DNA of 10,468 nucleotides from Oscillospiraceae bacterium (GTDB lineage Bacteria; Bacillota_A; Clostridia; Oscillospirales; CAG-272): positions 1 through 10,468 of the forward strand of contig SVSO01000090.1 in NCBI GenBank assembly GCA_015064195.1, read 5' to 3'. Made by a program: the position numbers and the translations under genes. The notes under the pieces were generated by a model, which made no database searches, had not been told where the DNA came from, and worked only from the letters and a program-made list of their open reading frames with translations. Below, one piece after another: positions 1 through 7,736 of the stretch. The stretch's first letter is position 1; each line of letters begins with the position of its first letter.

Positions 1-64
1 TCCCCCCGATTTTTACACCCGTTCCCCCCATTTTTTCATCTGTACCCAAGAAAGGATCATCATC

Positions 65-949
65 ATGCAGAAGAACACAATTTTCACCGGCGCGGCTGTC
101 GCCATCGTTACCCCCTTCACGAACAACAAGGTCAATTACGACGAGCTGGGCGTGCTCATTGAACGCCAGATCGCAAATTCCACCGATGCCATCGTCATCT
201 GCGGCACCACCGGCGAAGCTTCCACACTCACCGATGAGGAGCATCGCGAATGCATCAAATACTGCGTCGAAAAGACTGCAGGCCGCGTTCCGGTCATTGC
301 CGGCACCGGCTCCAACGATACCGATTACGCCATCGACCTGTCGAAGTATGCCTGCGAGGTCGGCGCGGATGCACTGCTTCTCGTTACGCCTTACTACAAC
401 AAGGCGACCCCCAAGGGCCTCATCAAGTCCTTCCTCGCCGTAGCCGATGCCACCGATAAGCCCATCATCCTCTACAATGTTCCGTCGAGAACCGGCTGCA
501 ACATCACCCTCCCGGTTTACAAGGAGCTGGCAAAGCATGAGCGCATCGTCGCCACCAAGGAAGCCAGCGGCAACATCAGCGCCATCGCCGAGATTGCGGC
601 GGAAGTGCCGGAGCTTGACATCTACAGCGGCAACGACGACCAGATCGTACCCCTGCTGTCCCTCGGTGCAAAGGGCGTCATCTCCGTGCTGTCCAACGTC
701 GTCCCCAAGGAAACTCACGACATCGTGGCTCTCTGGATGGAAGGCAAGACCGCGGAATCCGCAAAGCTTCAGCTGGAGCTGCTCAAGCTGGCGAACAGCC
801 TGTTCTGCGAGGTCAACCCCATCCCCGTGAAGGCCGCCATGGCCATGATGGGCTTCTGCTCGGAAGAAATGCGCCTGCCCCTGTGTGAGATGGAAGAAGC
901 GAACAAGGCAAAGCTGGCGGCAGTGCTGAAGGAATACAAGGTCATCTGA
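65..949 (+). CDS. dapA: 4-hydroxy-tetrahydrodipicolinate synthase
   Basis: DapA condenses pyruvate with aspartate semialdehyde, the first committed step of the diaminopimelate/lysine pathway in the cytoplasm. The 294-residue protein is full length for the family and reads as one TIM barrel. Visible active-site residues are the Thr-Thr pair T48-T49 in CGTTGE, Y111 in PYYN, Y137 and R142 in YNVPSRTG, and the Schiff-base lysine K165 in ATKEASGN. The ATG at 65 is preceded by AAAGGA (51-56) with 8 nt spacing. The frame stays open to the window edge, but that upstream stretch resembles no DapA N-terminus. dapB follows 25 nt later, so the two are almost certainly co-transcribed; the promoter lies off the window. 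Related class I aldolases (N-acetylneuraminate lyase, KDG aldolase) are less likely given the dapB neighbour and the PSRTG motif. Confidence 0.97.
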   Translation: MQKNTIFTGAAVAIVTPFTNNKVNYDELGVLIERQIANSTDAIVICGTTGEASTLTDEEHRECIKYCVEKTAGRVPVIAGTGSNDTDYAIDLSKYACEVGADALLLVTPYYNKATPKGLIKSFLAVADATDKPIILYNVPSRTGCNITLPVYKELAKHERIVATKEASGNISAIAEIAAEVPELDIYSGNDDQIVPLLSLGAKGVISVLSNVVPKETHDIVALWMEGKTAESAKLQLELLKLANSLFCEVNPIPVKAAMAMMGFCSEEMRLPLCEMEEANKAKLAAVLKEYKVI

Positions 950-974
950 CCAAAACAAAGGAGCTTTCATTAAA

Positions 975-1733
975 ATGAGTGTTACAAAAATCCTCTTTTC
1001 CGGCGTATGCGGACGGATGGGCAAAGCGACCCGTGCGGCAGTTGAGGGAAGCGGGGAATATCAAATCGTCGCAGGCGTGGATGTGAATCCCGTGCCGGAT
1101 ACCATCCCGATCTTTGCGGATATTTACGATACCAATATCGAAATCGATGCCATCATCGACTTCTCCCATCACAGCGCAACCCCACGTCTGCTGGAATGGG
1201 CAAAGGAGAACAATACTCCGGTGGTCATCTGCACCACCGGTCATACCGAGGAGGAAACCGCCCTCATCCATGCGGCGGCGGAAAAGATCCCCGTGTTCTT
1301 CTCCCGGAATATGTCCATCGGCATCAACCTCATGATCGAGCTTGCCAAAAAAGCGGCAGAGATCCTCGGTGGCTACGATATTGAGATCGTCGAAAAGCAT
1401 CACAACAAAAAGCTGGATGCTCCGTCCGGCACGGCGCTCATGATCGCAGATGCGGTGGCTGAGACCGTTCCCTTTGAGGCGGAATACACCTACGAGCGTC
1501 AGTCGAAGCGTGAGCAGAGACGGCCCACGGAGATCGGCATTTCCTCCGTTCGCGGCGGTACCATCGTCGGCGAGCATGAGATCCTGTTCTGCGGCAAGGA
1601 TGAGATCGTCTCCATCAGCCACAGTGCCGCATCCCGCGATGTGTTCGCCGAGGGCGCACTCCGCGCGGCGGCTTACCTCGTCGGCAAACCGGCGGGATTC
1701 TACAATATGTCTGATATGATCGCGGGGAAATAA
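975..1733 (+). CDS. dapB: 4-hydroxy-tetrahydrodipicolinate reductase
   Basis: DapB reduces the DapA product with NAD(P)H to tetrahydrodipicolinate, the second step towards diaminopimelate and lysine. The 252-residue protein begins with a Rossmann dinucleotide-binding motif, GVCGRMG, at residues 10-16. It carries the family signature HHNKKLDAPSGTA, with H142 as the likely general acid and K146 as its partner (the H159/K163 positions of the E. coli enzyme). The C-terminal stretch around residues 190-235, with SVRGGTIVGEHE and SHSAASRDVFAEGALRAA, is also typical. An AAAGGAG (957-963) lies 11 nt before the ATG. The next gene starts 2 nt after the stop codon, so dapA, dapB and that gene form one transcriptional unit. 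No dapD, dapL or ddh is in the window, so the branch of the pathway used cannot be told. Confidence 0.97.
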   Translation: MSVTKILFSGVCGRMGKATRAAVEGSGEYQIVAGVDVNPVPDTIPIFADIYDTNIEIDAIIDFSHHSATPRLLEWAKENNTPVVICTTGHTEEETALIHAAAEKIPVFFSRNMSIGINLMIELAKKAAEILGGYDIEIVEKHHNKKLDAPSGTALMIADAVAETVPFEAEYTYERQSKREQRRPTEIGISSVRGGTIVGEHEILFCGKDEIVSISHSAASRDVFAEGALRAAAYLVGKPAGFYNMSDMIAGK

Positions 1734-1735
1734 CC

Positions 1736-2197
1736 ATGATCTGTGCCATTTTCGGCGAAAACCCGGATGAGCTTGCCTTCGGCTACGACGAGGATTACCC
1801 CACCTGCACGGAGATGAAATTCCGGCTTGTCACGGCGATGCAGGCTTTGATCGGCGAGGGCTGCAGCTGTTTTGCATCCACGCTGGAGCAGGGGGCGGCC
1901 ATGTGGGGCGCGGAGGTCTGCGATGCCATCCGCGGACTCGGCGGAACGGTGCGCTTCATCGCCGCGCCCATGTCCGAGGAGCAGGCGTCGCGATGGCATC
2001 CCGAACGCCGGGAGCGGTATTTTCATCTGCTGGAGATGGCAGATGAGCTGATTTCGCCCATGGCGGAGACGGCTGGTGAGGAGTATCTTCTCCAAAATGC
2101 CGATGCGATCCTGATGCTGGGCGACACGGCAAATCCGCGTCTCGCCGACATCGCAGACCGCGCAGAAAAGGGTGGCATTCGCGTCATTATCGCTTGA
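1736..2197 (+). CDS. Divergent SLOG / DUF1273 (YpsA-like) protein
   Basis: A 153-residue cytosolic protein that resembles the short clostridial DUF1273 (YpsA-like) members of the SLOG nucleotide-binding superfamily. Family-like segments run in the right order: FGYDEDYPTC near residues 15-24, a helix ending in LIGEG (38-42), an alanine-rich helix with MWGAEV (56-61), the patch EEQASRWHPERRERY in the middle, and NADAILMLGD near the C-terminus. Several expected glycine motifs are altered. The usual GHRP start reads GENP, and the usual SG(M/G)ALGVD loop reads ASTLEQGAAMW. This suggests a changed or lost nucleotide pocket. The gene starts 2 nt after dapB, with GGGGAA just upstream as ribosome site, so it is translated from the dap mRNA. 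The family has no settled enzymatic role, and I infer no specific link to lysine synthesis. The family call is from remembered motif order, not an alignment. Confidence 0.7.
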   Translation: MICAIFGENPDELAFGYDEDYPTCTEMKFRLVTAMQALIGEGCSCFASTLEQGAAMWGAEVCDAIRGLGGTVRFIAAPMSEEQASRWHPERRERYFHLLEMADELISPMAETAGEEYLLQNADAILMLGDTANPRLADIADRAEKGGIRVIIA

Positions 2198-2206
2198 AAA
2201 TTCAGC

Positions 2207-2232
2207 AAAGCCTTCCGATTCCGGGAGGCTTT
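2207..2232 (+). terminator. Weak hairpin after the dapAB-SLOG genes
   Basis: A 10-bp stem AAAGCCTTCC / GGGAGGCTTT (one T-G pair) closes a 6-nt loop, starting 10 nt after the SLOG stop codon. Only four T residues follow before GCAG, so it may act as a leaky terminator or an mRNA processing/stability element between the SLOG and SGNH genes rather than a full stop. The stem is directly visible; the function is inferred. Confidence 0.55.
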
Positions 2233-2246
2233 TGCAGATAAAATGA

Positions 2247-2252
2247 AAGGGA
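2247..2252 (+). promoter_or_regulatory. Ribosome site fixing the SGNH start at 2261
   Basis: AAGGGA lies 8 nt before the ATG at 2261. An in-frame ATG at 2243 has no purine-rich site upstream and lies 11 nt after the hairpin, so 2261 is the preferred start. Confidence 0.65.
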
Positions 2253-2260
2253 ACGATTCT

Positions 2261-3196
2261 ATGATTCTGACAATCGATCAGCTCCGCACGCTGGTGTGCG
2301 GCGTGTGCAATTTTTCCGAGGAGGACGGCTGGCTCGCATCCTATCATTTCACAAATGAGCAGATCGAAGCCTTCAAGCCGGACGATTTTTACTACGTCCG
2401 CGCCCATCACAGCTCGGGCATCAGCCTGCGCGTCCGCACCGATTCGCCGCGCATCGCCTTCGATTATAAGCTCCTCCGCCGGTGCAGTGCGGACAGCATC
2501 GACGTGTTCGCCGACGATGTGCCGGTGATGATGTTCCGGCTGAAGGATGCGCCGGATGAGGGCCGGATCGACTGCACACTGCCGGAGGGAAGCAAGACCG
2601 TCACCGTCTATTTCCCGCTGGACAACCAGATGCTGGTGAAAGATCTGGAGCTTGACGGCGAATGGAAGCCGGCGCGCTCCCGCACCAAGGTGCTGTGGAT
2701 CGGCGATTCCATTACGCAGGGCTACGGCCCGCTGCTGGCAGGATACAGCTATGCGAACATCGCCAATCGCCGCCTTCATTGGGACATCACGGTGCAGGGC
2801 ATCGGCGGCGTGCGCTACGATGAACGCTATGCGATGCCGATTGATGGCTACACGCCTGACAAAATCGTCGTTTCTCTCGGCACGAACGGATGCGGCAGTG
2901 CGGACAATGTTCCTCGCGCAGAGACGTTTTTTGCGGCTATGGACAAGCTCTATCCCGGCATTCCGATGCTGGTCATCACCCCCATCTGGCGCATGGGCGG
3001 CTGGGAAGGCATCGTCGCCGACAATCCGAAGGTGCTGGAGATCTGCGCAAAATACCCGAACATCACGACGGTGGACGGCTTTGCGCTGGTGCCTCACGTG
3101 GACACCATGTTCATCGACGGCCTCCATCCGAACACCCTCGGCTGCACCTACTACGGCGAAAATCTGGCAAAAGAGATCCGCCGGCTGAAATTCTGA
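2261..3196 (+). CDS. SGNH/GDSL-family hydrolase
   Basis: A 311-residue probable serine esterase. Block I is IGDSITQG with nucleophile S150; the block II glycine is in GIGGVRYDE; block III is LGTNG with N209; block V is DGLHP with D286 and H289, the DxxH catalytic pair. All four conserved SGNH elements are present, so it should be active. Residues 1 to about 140 form an extra N-terminal part with no catalytic motifs. They look beta-rich and resemble the accessory N-terminal region of some carbohydrate esterases. There is no signal peptide or membrane segment, so the protein is probably cytosolic and acts on an internal ester, such as an acetylated sugar released by other enzymes. The substrate cannot be read from the sequence. 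It lies 63 nt after the SLOG gene, separated by a weak hairpin, and ends in a strong terminator, so it may be the last gene of the dap unit. Confidence 0.88.
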   Translation: MILTIDQLRTLVCGVCNFSEEDGWLASYHFTNEQIEAFKPDDFYYVRAHHSSGISLRVRTDSPRIAFDYKLLRRCSADSIDVFADDVPVMMFRLKDAPDEGRIDCTLPEGSKTVTVYFPLDNQMLVKDLELDGEWKPARSRTKVLWIGDSITQGYGPLLAGYSYANIANRRLHWDITVQGIGGVRYDERYAMPIDGYTPDKIVVSLGTNGCGSADNVPRAETFFAAMDKLYPGIPMLVITPIWRMGGWEGIVADNPKVLEICAKYPNITTVDGFALVPHVDTMFIDGLHPNTLGCTYYGENLAKEIRRLKF

Positions 3197-3200
3197 TCGT

Positions 3201-3235
3201 AAGCGGCTCCGGTACAATCGGAGCCGCTTGTTAAT
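3201..3235 (+). terminator. Intrinsic terminator after SGNH hydrolase
   Basis: A perfect 11-bp GC-rich stem, AAGCGGCTCCG (3201-3211) and CGGAGCCGCTT (3219-3229), closes a 7-nt loop and is followed by TTGTTAAT. It begins 4 nt after the SGNH stop codon. The T-rich tail is short but the stem is strong. It separates the dap-side genes from the etf operon. Confidence 0.82.
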
Positions 3236-3241
3236 GGAATA

Positions 3242-3259
3242 ATGTTATTAAAATAACAA
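3242..3259 (+). promoter_or_regulatory. Possible Rex operator upstream of etfB
   Basis: An inverted repeat TGTTATT-AA-AATAACA sits within an 18-bp site that reads ATGTTA-N6-TAACAA. It matches 11 of 12 positions of the outer arms TTGTTA-N6-TAACAA of the Firmicutes Rex operator. Rex is the NADH/NAD+-sensing repressor of fermentation genes. A second half-site, TTGTTAA, lies at 3228-3234. The centre of the repeat is about 66 nt upstream of the predicted transcription start, further than usual for a repressor, so the call is tentative. Confidence 0.4.
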
Positions 3260-3281
3260 ACAAAAATGTCATGGAAAAGTC

Positions 3282-3310
3282 TTGCAATTTTCGTCAAATT
3301 GTGGTATAAT
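3282..3310 (+). promoter_or_regulatory. Sigma-A promoter of the etfB-etfA-ldh operon
   Basis: The -35 element TTGCAA (3282-3287) and a perfect -10 TATAAT (3305-3310) are separated by 17 nt. A TGn extension (3302-3304) precedes the -10. The transcription start should be near 3317, giving a leader of about 34 nt before the etfB ATG. Confidence 0.88.
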
Positions 3311-3350
3311 GATAATAATGTTGATTTATCACAAAATGAAGGAGATTTAT

Positions 3351-4136
3351 ATGAAAATTGCAGTGCTGATCAAGCAGGTGCCCGGTACGACGCAGGTGGA
3401 AATCGACCCCGTCACCGGCACGATGAAGCGTGATGGCGTAGCGGCAAAGCTCAATCCCTACGACCTGTTCGCTTTGGAAGAAGCGCTCCGGCTGAAAAAA
3501 TCCCACGGCGCACAGGTGACGGTGATCACGATGGGGCCGCCCCAGGCCGCCGCCGTGGTGAAGGAAGCCGTTTACATGGGCTGTGACGATGGCGTGGTGC
3601 TGTCCGACCGGCGATTTGCGGGCGCGGATGTGCTGGCTACCAGCCGTACACTGGCTGGCGGTCTCGCGAATCTCGGCGGATTCGACCTCATCTTCTGCGG
3701 CAAGCAGACGACGGACGGCGACACGGCGCAGGTCGGCCCGGAAACCGCCGAAAAGCTGGGCATTCCCCATGTGGCGAATGTGCTGGAGATCGGGGAAATC
3801 CGTGAGCCGAAAGTTACATTGACGGCGGATATGGGCGACACCGAGCAGACACTCAGCCTTTCCATGCCGGCACTTCTCACCTTTGAAAAGGACATCAATA
3901 CGCCCCGCCTTCCGTCCATCAAGCGGCGGTATGAGCTTGGCGATGCAGAGCTTGTAAAGATGCTTTCTCTCGATGATTTTGATGAGCGCGACACGTCTCT
4001 CTACGGTCAGAACGGCTCGCCTACACGGGTGGAGCGCATCTTCCCGCCGGAGGTTTCAAGTGAGCGCGTGATGCATACCGAAGGCGATCTTGCGCAGATT
4101 CTCGCCGACGAACTGCATGAGCTGAAAGTGATATGA
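3351..4136 (+). CDS. etfB: Electron transfer flavoprotein beta subunit (LctB-type)
   Basis: EtfB of 261 residues, the FAD-carrying small subunit of an electron transfer flavoprotein. It opens with MKIAVLIKQVPGT and carries the motif GKQTTDGDTAQVGP (G117-P130), which is typical of beta subunits and lines the flavin site. In bifurcating or confurcating Etfs this subunit holds the bifurcating FAD and the NAD site. The start at 3351 has AAGGAG (3339-3344) with 6 nt spacing; an upstream in-frame ATG at 3282 falls in the -35 element and is rejected. The etfA gene follows 8 nt after the stop. Together with etfA and the FAD dehydrogenase it forms a three-gene operon with the LctB-LctC-LctD order of acetogen lactate oxidation. 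A butyryl-CoA dehydrogenase partner is less likely because no bcd is present. Confidence 0.93.
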   Translation: MKIAVLIKQVPGTTQVEIDPVTGTMKRDGVAAKLNPYDLFALEEALRLKKSHGAQVTVITMGPPQAAAVVKEAVYMGCDDGVVLSDRRFAGADVLATSRTLAGGLANLGGFDLIFCGKQTTDGDTAQVGPETAEKLGIPHVANVLEIGEIREPKVTLTADMGDTEQTLSLSMPALLTFEKDINTPRLPSIKRRYELGDAELVKMLSLDDFDERDTSLYGQNGSPTRVERIFPPEVSSERVMHTEGDLAQILADELHELKVI

Positions 4137-4144
4137 GGTGAACC

Positions 4145-5323
4145 ATGGCAACATTAAAAATCCATCATGAATCGATCACGGCTGAAGCGGCGGAGAAGCT
4201 TGTCTCCCTCTGTCCCTTCGGCGCGATCTCCTATAACGGGAAGCTTGAGATCGGTGCAGGCTGCAAAATGTGCGGCATCTGTGCGAAAAAAAGCGGCGGC
4301 CTCATCGAAAAAATCGAGGAGGATGAGCCGATCTGTGATAAGAGTGCGTGGCGGGGCATCGCGGTATTCGCCGAGCGCGGCGCGGTATCGGGGAAGGTGC
4401 ATCCCGTGGCCTTTGAGCTGCTGGGAAAAGCCCGCATTCTGGCTGACAAAATCGGCCATCCGGTCTATGCGTTCATCATCGGTCACGACCTCACCGACGC
4501 GGCTATGGAGCTGCTCTCCTACGGCGCGGACAAGGTGTTCGTCTGCGATTCGCCGGCCCTCGCCGACTTCAAGATCGACGCTTACACCAATGCATTCGCG
4601 GCCTTCATCGAGCAGGTGAAGCCGTCCTCCGTGATGGTTGGCGCGACAAATCTTGGACGGTCGCTGGCACCCCGTGCGGCGGCTCGGTTCGGCACCGGTC
4701 TGACGGCGGACTGCACTTCACTGGAAATCAAGGAAAATACCGATCTCGTCCAGATCCGACCGGCGTTCGGCGGCAACATCATGGCGCAGATCATCACGCC
4801 AAATCACCGCCCCCAGTTCTGCACGGTGCGCTACAAAATTTTTGACGCGCCGGAGAAAAAATCCGTCGTCGATCCGGCGAACATCCTGCCGGTGAAGCTG
4901 ACGGAGGAGATGACAAACAGCGCGATCACAGTGGTGGAAACCCGCGAAAAGCCCACGGAGATCGACATTTCCGAGGCGGAGCGCATCGTGGCTGTTGGCC
5001 GCGGCGTGAAGACCAAGGAGGAGCTGGCAATGGCGCAGGCGTTCGCTGACAAAATCGGCGCAAGACTCGCCGGAACGCGCCCCATGATCGAGGCCGGATG
5101 GCTCGATCCCAAGCGGCAGATCGGTCTGTCGGGACGCACGGTCAAGCCCCGGGTCATCATCACGCTGGGCGTTTCCGGCTCGGTGCAGTTCGCGGCGGGC
5201 ATGAAGAATTCCGACCGCATCATCGCCGTGAACACCGACCCCGGGGCGTCGATCTTCAACATCGCTCACGTGGGCATCGTCGGCGACTGGAAGGATGTCA
5301 TCGCGAAGGTTATGGAGGGTTAA
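4145..5323 (+). CDS. etfA: Electron transfer flavoprotein alpha subunit with N-terminal ferredoxin domain (LctC-type)
   Basis: EtfA of 392 residues. Residues 1-50 form a ferredoxin-like extension with C23-P and C40-x2-C43-x2-C46, enough ligands for one [4Fe-4S] cluster. The middle part carries the alpha/beta domain ([14 protein letters not shown]). The C-terminal FAD domain shows GVSGSVQ at 342-348, NTDP at 363-366 and HVGIVGD at 375-381. A clustered N-terminus is known from the EtfA of the electron-confurcating lactate dehydrogenase of Acetobacterium woodii and some related Etfs, where it is thought to hand electrons to or from ferredoxin. An AGGTGA site (4136-4141) overlaps the etfB stop, so translation is coupled. 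The dehydrogenase gene follows 1 nt after the stop codon. This tight packing supports a stable three-subunit complex in the cytoplasm. Confidence 0.94.
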   Translation: MATLKIHHESITAEAAEKLVSLCPFGAISYNGKLEIGAGCKMCGICAKKSGGLIEKIEEDEPICDKSAWRGIAVFAERGAVSGKVHPVAFELLGKARILADKIGHPVYAFIIGHDLTDAAMELLSYGADKVFVCDSPALADFKIDAYTNAFAAFIEQVKPSSVMVGATNLGRSLAPRAAARFGTGLTADCTSLEIKENTDLVQIRPAFGGNIMAQIITPNHRPQFCTVRYKIFDAPEKKSVVDPANILPVKLTEEMTNSAITVVETREKPTEIDISEAERIVAVGRGVKTKEELAMAQAFADKIGARLAGTRPMIEAGWLDPKRQIGLSGRTVKPRVIITLGVSGSVQFAAGMKNSDRIIAVNTDPGASIFNIAHVGIVGDWKDVIAKVMEG

Positions 5324-5324
5324 A

Positions 5325-6695
5325 ATGATAGAGAAGCTTCTTGAAATATTTGGCCGCGACCGTGTGATTTATGAACATATCAGCCCCGACTACTCCCACG
5401 ATGAGCTGGGTGCTGAGGCGGAAGGCTACCCGGATGCGGTGGTATTTCCGCTGACGACGGAGGAAGTGTCCGCAGTCATGAAATACGCATACGAGCAGGA
5501 AATTCCGGTGGTCGCACGCGGCTCGGGAACGGGTCTTGTGGGCGCATCGGTGGCACTGCACGGCGGCATTATGATGGATTTCACACGCATGAATAAAATT
5601 ATCGAGCTTGACGCCGAGAATCTGACCGTCACGGTTCAGCCGGGCGTGCTTCTTATGGAGCTGTCCAAGTTCGTGGAGGACAACGACCTGTTCTATCCCC
5701 CCGATCCCGGCGAAAAATCCGCCACCATCGGCGGAAATATCTCCACAAATGCTGGCGGAATGCGGGCTGTGAAATATGGCGTCACCCGGGATTACGTGCG
5801 CGGCCTGACTGTCGTCATGCCGAACGGTGATGTGATGGAGCTTGGCGGAAAATCGGTGAAAAACAGCTCCGGCTACAACCTGACCCAGCTGGTCTGCGGC
5901 AGTGAGGGCACGCTTTGCGTCATCACCGAAGCGATCCTCAAGCTGCTTCCGCTGCCGAAGGTGACGGTGAGCCTGCTCATTCCGTTCCCGGATGCGGCAT
6001 CGGCCATCGGAACCGTGCCGAAGATCATCCGCTCCAAGGCGATTCCCACCGCCATCGAATTCATGGAGCGGCAGACGATCCTGTACGCCGAGGAATATCT
6101 TGGCAAGCGTTTCCCCGACACCTCCGCACCCGCTTATCTGCTGCTCACCTTCGACGGATCGTCCATGGAGCAGGTGGAGGCGGAATATGAAGCCACCGCA
6201 AGATTGTGCTTATCCGAGGGCGCGCTTGATGTGTTCCTCGTTGACACCGAGGAGCGCAAAGGCTCAGTCTGGAGCGCGCGCGGTGCATTTCTGGAAGCCA
6301 TCAAAGCATCCACGGACGAGATGGACGAATGCGACGTGGTCGTGCCGAGACGGAGTGTTGCGGAATTCGTGCTGTATACCCACACGCTGTCCGAGGAGGT
6401 GGGCATCCGCCTGCCCGGATTCGGTCATGCGGGCGACGGAAATCTGCACATTTATCTCTGCCGGGACGGACTTGACGAGACCGAATGGAAGCGCCGCCGG
6501 GATGCGGCATTCGATGCGCTTTACAAAAAAGCGGACGAGCTTTCCGGCTTTGTATCCGGCGAGCACGGCATCGGATACGCCAAGCGCGAATACTTAAAAC
6601 GTCAGATTTCACCGGAACAAATGGAGCTGATGAAGCGCATCCGGCAGGCATTTGATCCCAAGGGGCTCCTAAATCCCGACAAGGTGCTTTCATAA
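5325..6695 (+). CDS. lctD: FAD-dependent (D-)lactate dehydrogenase, GlcD/LctD type
   Basis: A 456-residue FAD-linked oxidase. The PCMH-type FAD domain spans roughly residues 30-210 and shows GSGTG (66-70), [21 protein letters not shown] and [12 protein letters not shown]. The C-terminal domain carries HAGDGNLH (H368-H375) and GEHGIG (412-417), whose histidines bind a divalent metal and the hydroxy acid in this family. With EtfBA directly upstream, the best reading is the lactate-oxidising subunit of an electron-confurcating complex: lactate oxidation is coupled to NAD+ reduction at the cost of reduced ferredoxin. Glycolate or 2-hydroxyglutarate is a possible alternative substrate. The start at 5325 has GGAGG (5314-5318) with 6 nt spacing; an ATG at 5295 lies inside etfA and is rejected. 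The gene overlaps the convergent mutY by 6 nt, and no lactate permease or racemase follows. Confidence 0.9.
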   Translation: MIEKLLEIFGRDRVIYEHISPDYSHDELGAEAEGYPDAVVFPLTTEEVSAVMKYAYEQEIPVVARGSGTGLVGASVALHGGIMMDFTRMNKIIELDAENLTVTVQPGVLLMELSKFVEDNDLFYPPDPGEKSATIGGNISTNAGGMRAVKYGVTRDYVRGLTVVMPNGDVMELGGKSVKNSSGYNLTQLVCGSEGTLCVITEAILKLLPLPKVTVSLLIPFPDAASAIGTVPKIIRSKAIPTAIEFMERQTILYAEEYLGKRFPDTSAPAYLLLTFDGSSMEQVEAEYEATARLCLSEGALDVFLVDTEERKGSVWSARGAFLEAIKASTDEMDECDVVVPRRSVAEFVLYTHTLSEEVGIRLPGFGHAGDGNLHIYLCRDGLDETEWKRRRDAAFDALYKKADELSGFVSGEHGIGYAKREYLKRQISPEQMELMKRIRQAFDPKGLLNPDKVLS

Positions 6696-7736
6696 GATCT
6701 GCGACGTGTACGCACGGAAGGCTGTGGGGATGGCATAGACCTCCCGCAGCTCCTCCGGCGATGCAAAAATCAGCGATTCCGGCTCACCGGAAACTTCAAC
6801 GGAAAGCCCGGTCATGTGCCATTCCACATGGGTGAAGATATGCTTCGCGTTGCCGAGGGCATGGACATTTCCGACGTGCGTAAGGTTTTCACGGGTGAGA
6901 AATTCCGCGATGGCATCCTCGTCCGCAGCGCCGGGGAGGGACGGAAATTCCCACAGTCCGGCAAGCAGTCCCTTGTCCGGACGGCGGCGGATGGCGTACC
7001 GTCCATTCTGCGTGAGGAGCAAGATTGTGCAAATCTCCACCCGACGCGCCGCCTTTGCCGATTTCACCGGCAGCTCCGATTCCAGTCCCAACCGATGGGC
7101 TTCACACAGCTGCGCGGCGGGGCACCTCTCACATTTCGGTGCGCCGTTTGGGATGCAGATCTGCTCGCCAAGCTCCATGAGTGCTTCGCTGGCAAGCCGT
7201 GCCGCATCGCCGGACGGATACACCTCCCGCAGTGGGGCGATGAATTTCTGCTTGGCGGCAGGTTTCGCGATATCCGTATCGTCGGCGAGAATGCGTGTCA
7301 GCACCCGCATCACATTGCCGTCCACCGCAGGCTCGGGCAGTCCGAACGCGATGGATGCGATGGCGCCGGCGGTGTAATCGCCGATGCCGGGCAGTGCGCG
7401 GAGTGCGGCAAAATCCGCCGGAAGCGCACCGCCGTGATGCTCCATGATTCGCATGGCCGCACGCTTCAGATTGCGGGCGCGGGAATAATAGCCCAGCCCC
7501 TGCCAGAGCTTCATGAGCCGCTCGTCGTCAACTTCGGCGAGGGACGAAACATCCGGCAGTTCGGCGAGAAATCGTTCATAATAGGGAATCACCGCCTCGA
7601 TGCGCGTCTGCTGGAGCATGATCTCGGAGATCCAGACGTGATACGGGGACGGATCCAGCCGCCACGGAAGCGGCTTCGCGCATTTGCGATACCACTCGGA
7701 AAGCGCGGCAATTGTTTCAGATAATTTTTGTTTCAT
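6690..7736 (-). CDS. mutY: A/G-specific adenine glycosylase
   Basis: MutY removes adenine mispaired with 8-oxoguanine, starting base-excision repair. The 348-residue protein has the HhH-GPD fold with catalytic E38 in SEIMLQQT, the hairpin [12 protein letters not shown] (115-126), and catalytic D139 in AVDGNV (E37/D138 in E. coli). A four-cysteine [4Fe-4S] loop follows, spaced C-x7-C-x2-C-x5-C. The C-terminal Nudix-like domain includes [16 protein letters not shown] and the FTH motif that reads 8-oxoG. The start is set at 7736 (MKQKLSE). The frame stays open upstream to 8018, but that extension lacks homology, lies antisense to another gene, and its start lies upstream of the predicted transcription start. 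No Shine-Dalgarno site precedes the ATG. The gene diverges from the small membrane-protein gene with only 15 nt between start codons. Confidence 0.95.
   Translation of the reverse strand: MKQKLSETIAALSEWYRKCAKPLPWRLDPSPYHVWISEIMLQQTRIEAVIPYYERFLAELPDVSSLAEVDDERLMKLWQGLGYYSRARNLKRAAMRIMEHHGGALPADFAALRALPGIGDYTAGAIASIAFGLPEPAVDGNVMRVLTRILADDTDIAKPAAKQKFIAPLREVYPSGDAARLASEALMELGEQICIPNGAPKCERCPAAQLCEAHRLGLESELPVKSAKAARRVEICTILLLTQNGRYAIRRRPDKGLLAGLWEFPSLPGAADEDAIAEFLTRENLTHVGNVHALGNAKHIFTHVEWHMTGLSVEVSGEPESLIFASPEELREVYAIPTAFRAYTSQIL

Noticed and set aside
1700..3217. A 505-codon open frame on the minus strand across the SLOG and SGNH genes
   Set aside because: It is antisense to two genes with clear family motifs, has His/Arg/Asp-rich composition typical of reverse frames in GC-rich genes, and shows no family motif.
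3302..3336. TTGTG...CACAA dyad around the etfB transcription start
   Set aside because: The perfect arms are only 5 nt and far apart in AT-rich sequence; there is no known operator match.
3282..3350. Upstream etfB start at 3282
   Set aside because: It lies in the -35 element, and MKIAVLIKQVP at 3351 with AAGGAG is the family N-terminus.
7697..7725. Weak plus-strand promoter (CGGAAA-17-GATAAT) before the GGADGPT gene
   Set aside because: The -10 matches 5 of 6, but the -35 matches only 3 of 6 and there is no extended -10. Some promoter must exist inside mutY, but this one is not supported well enough to list.
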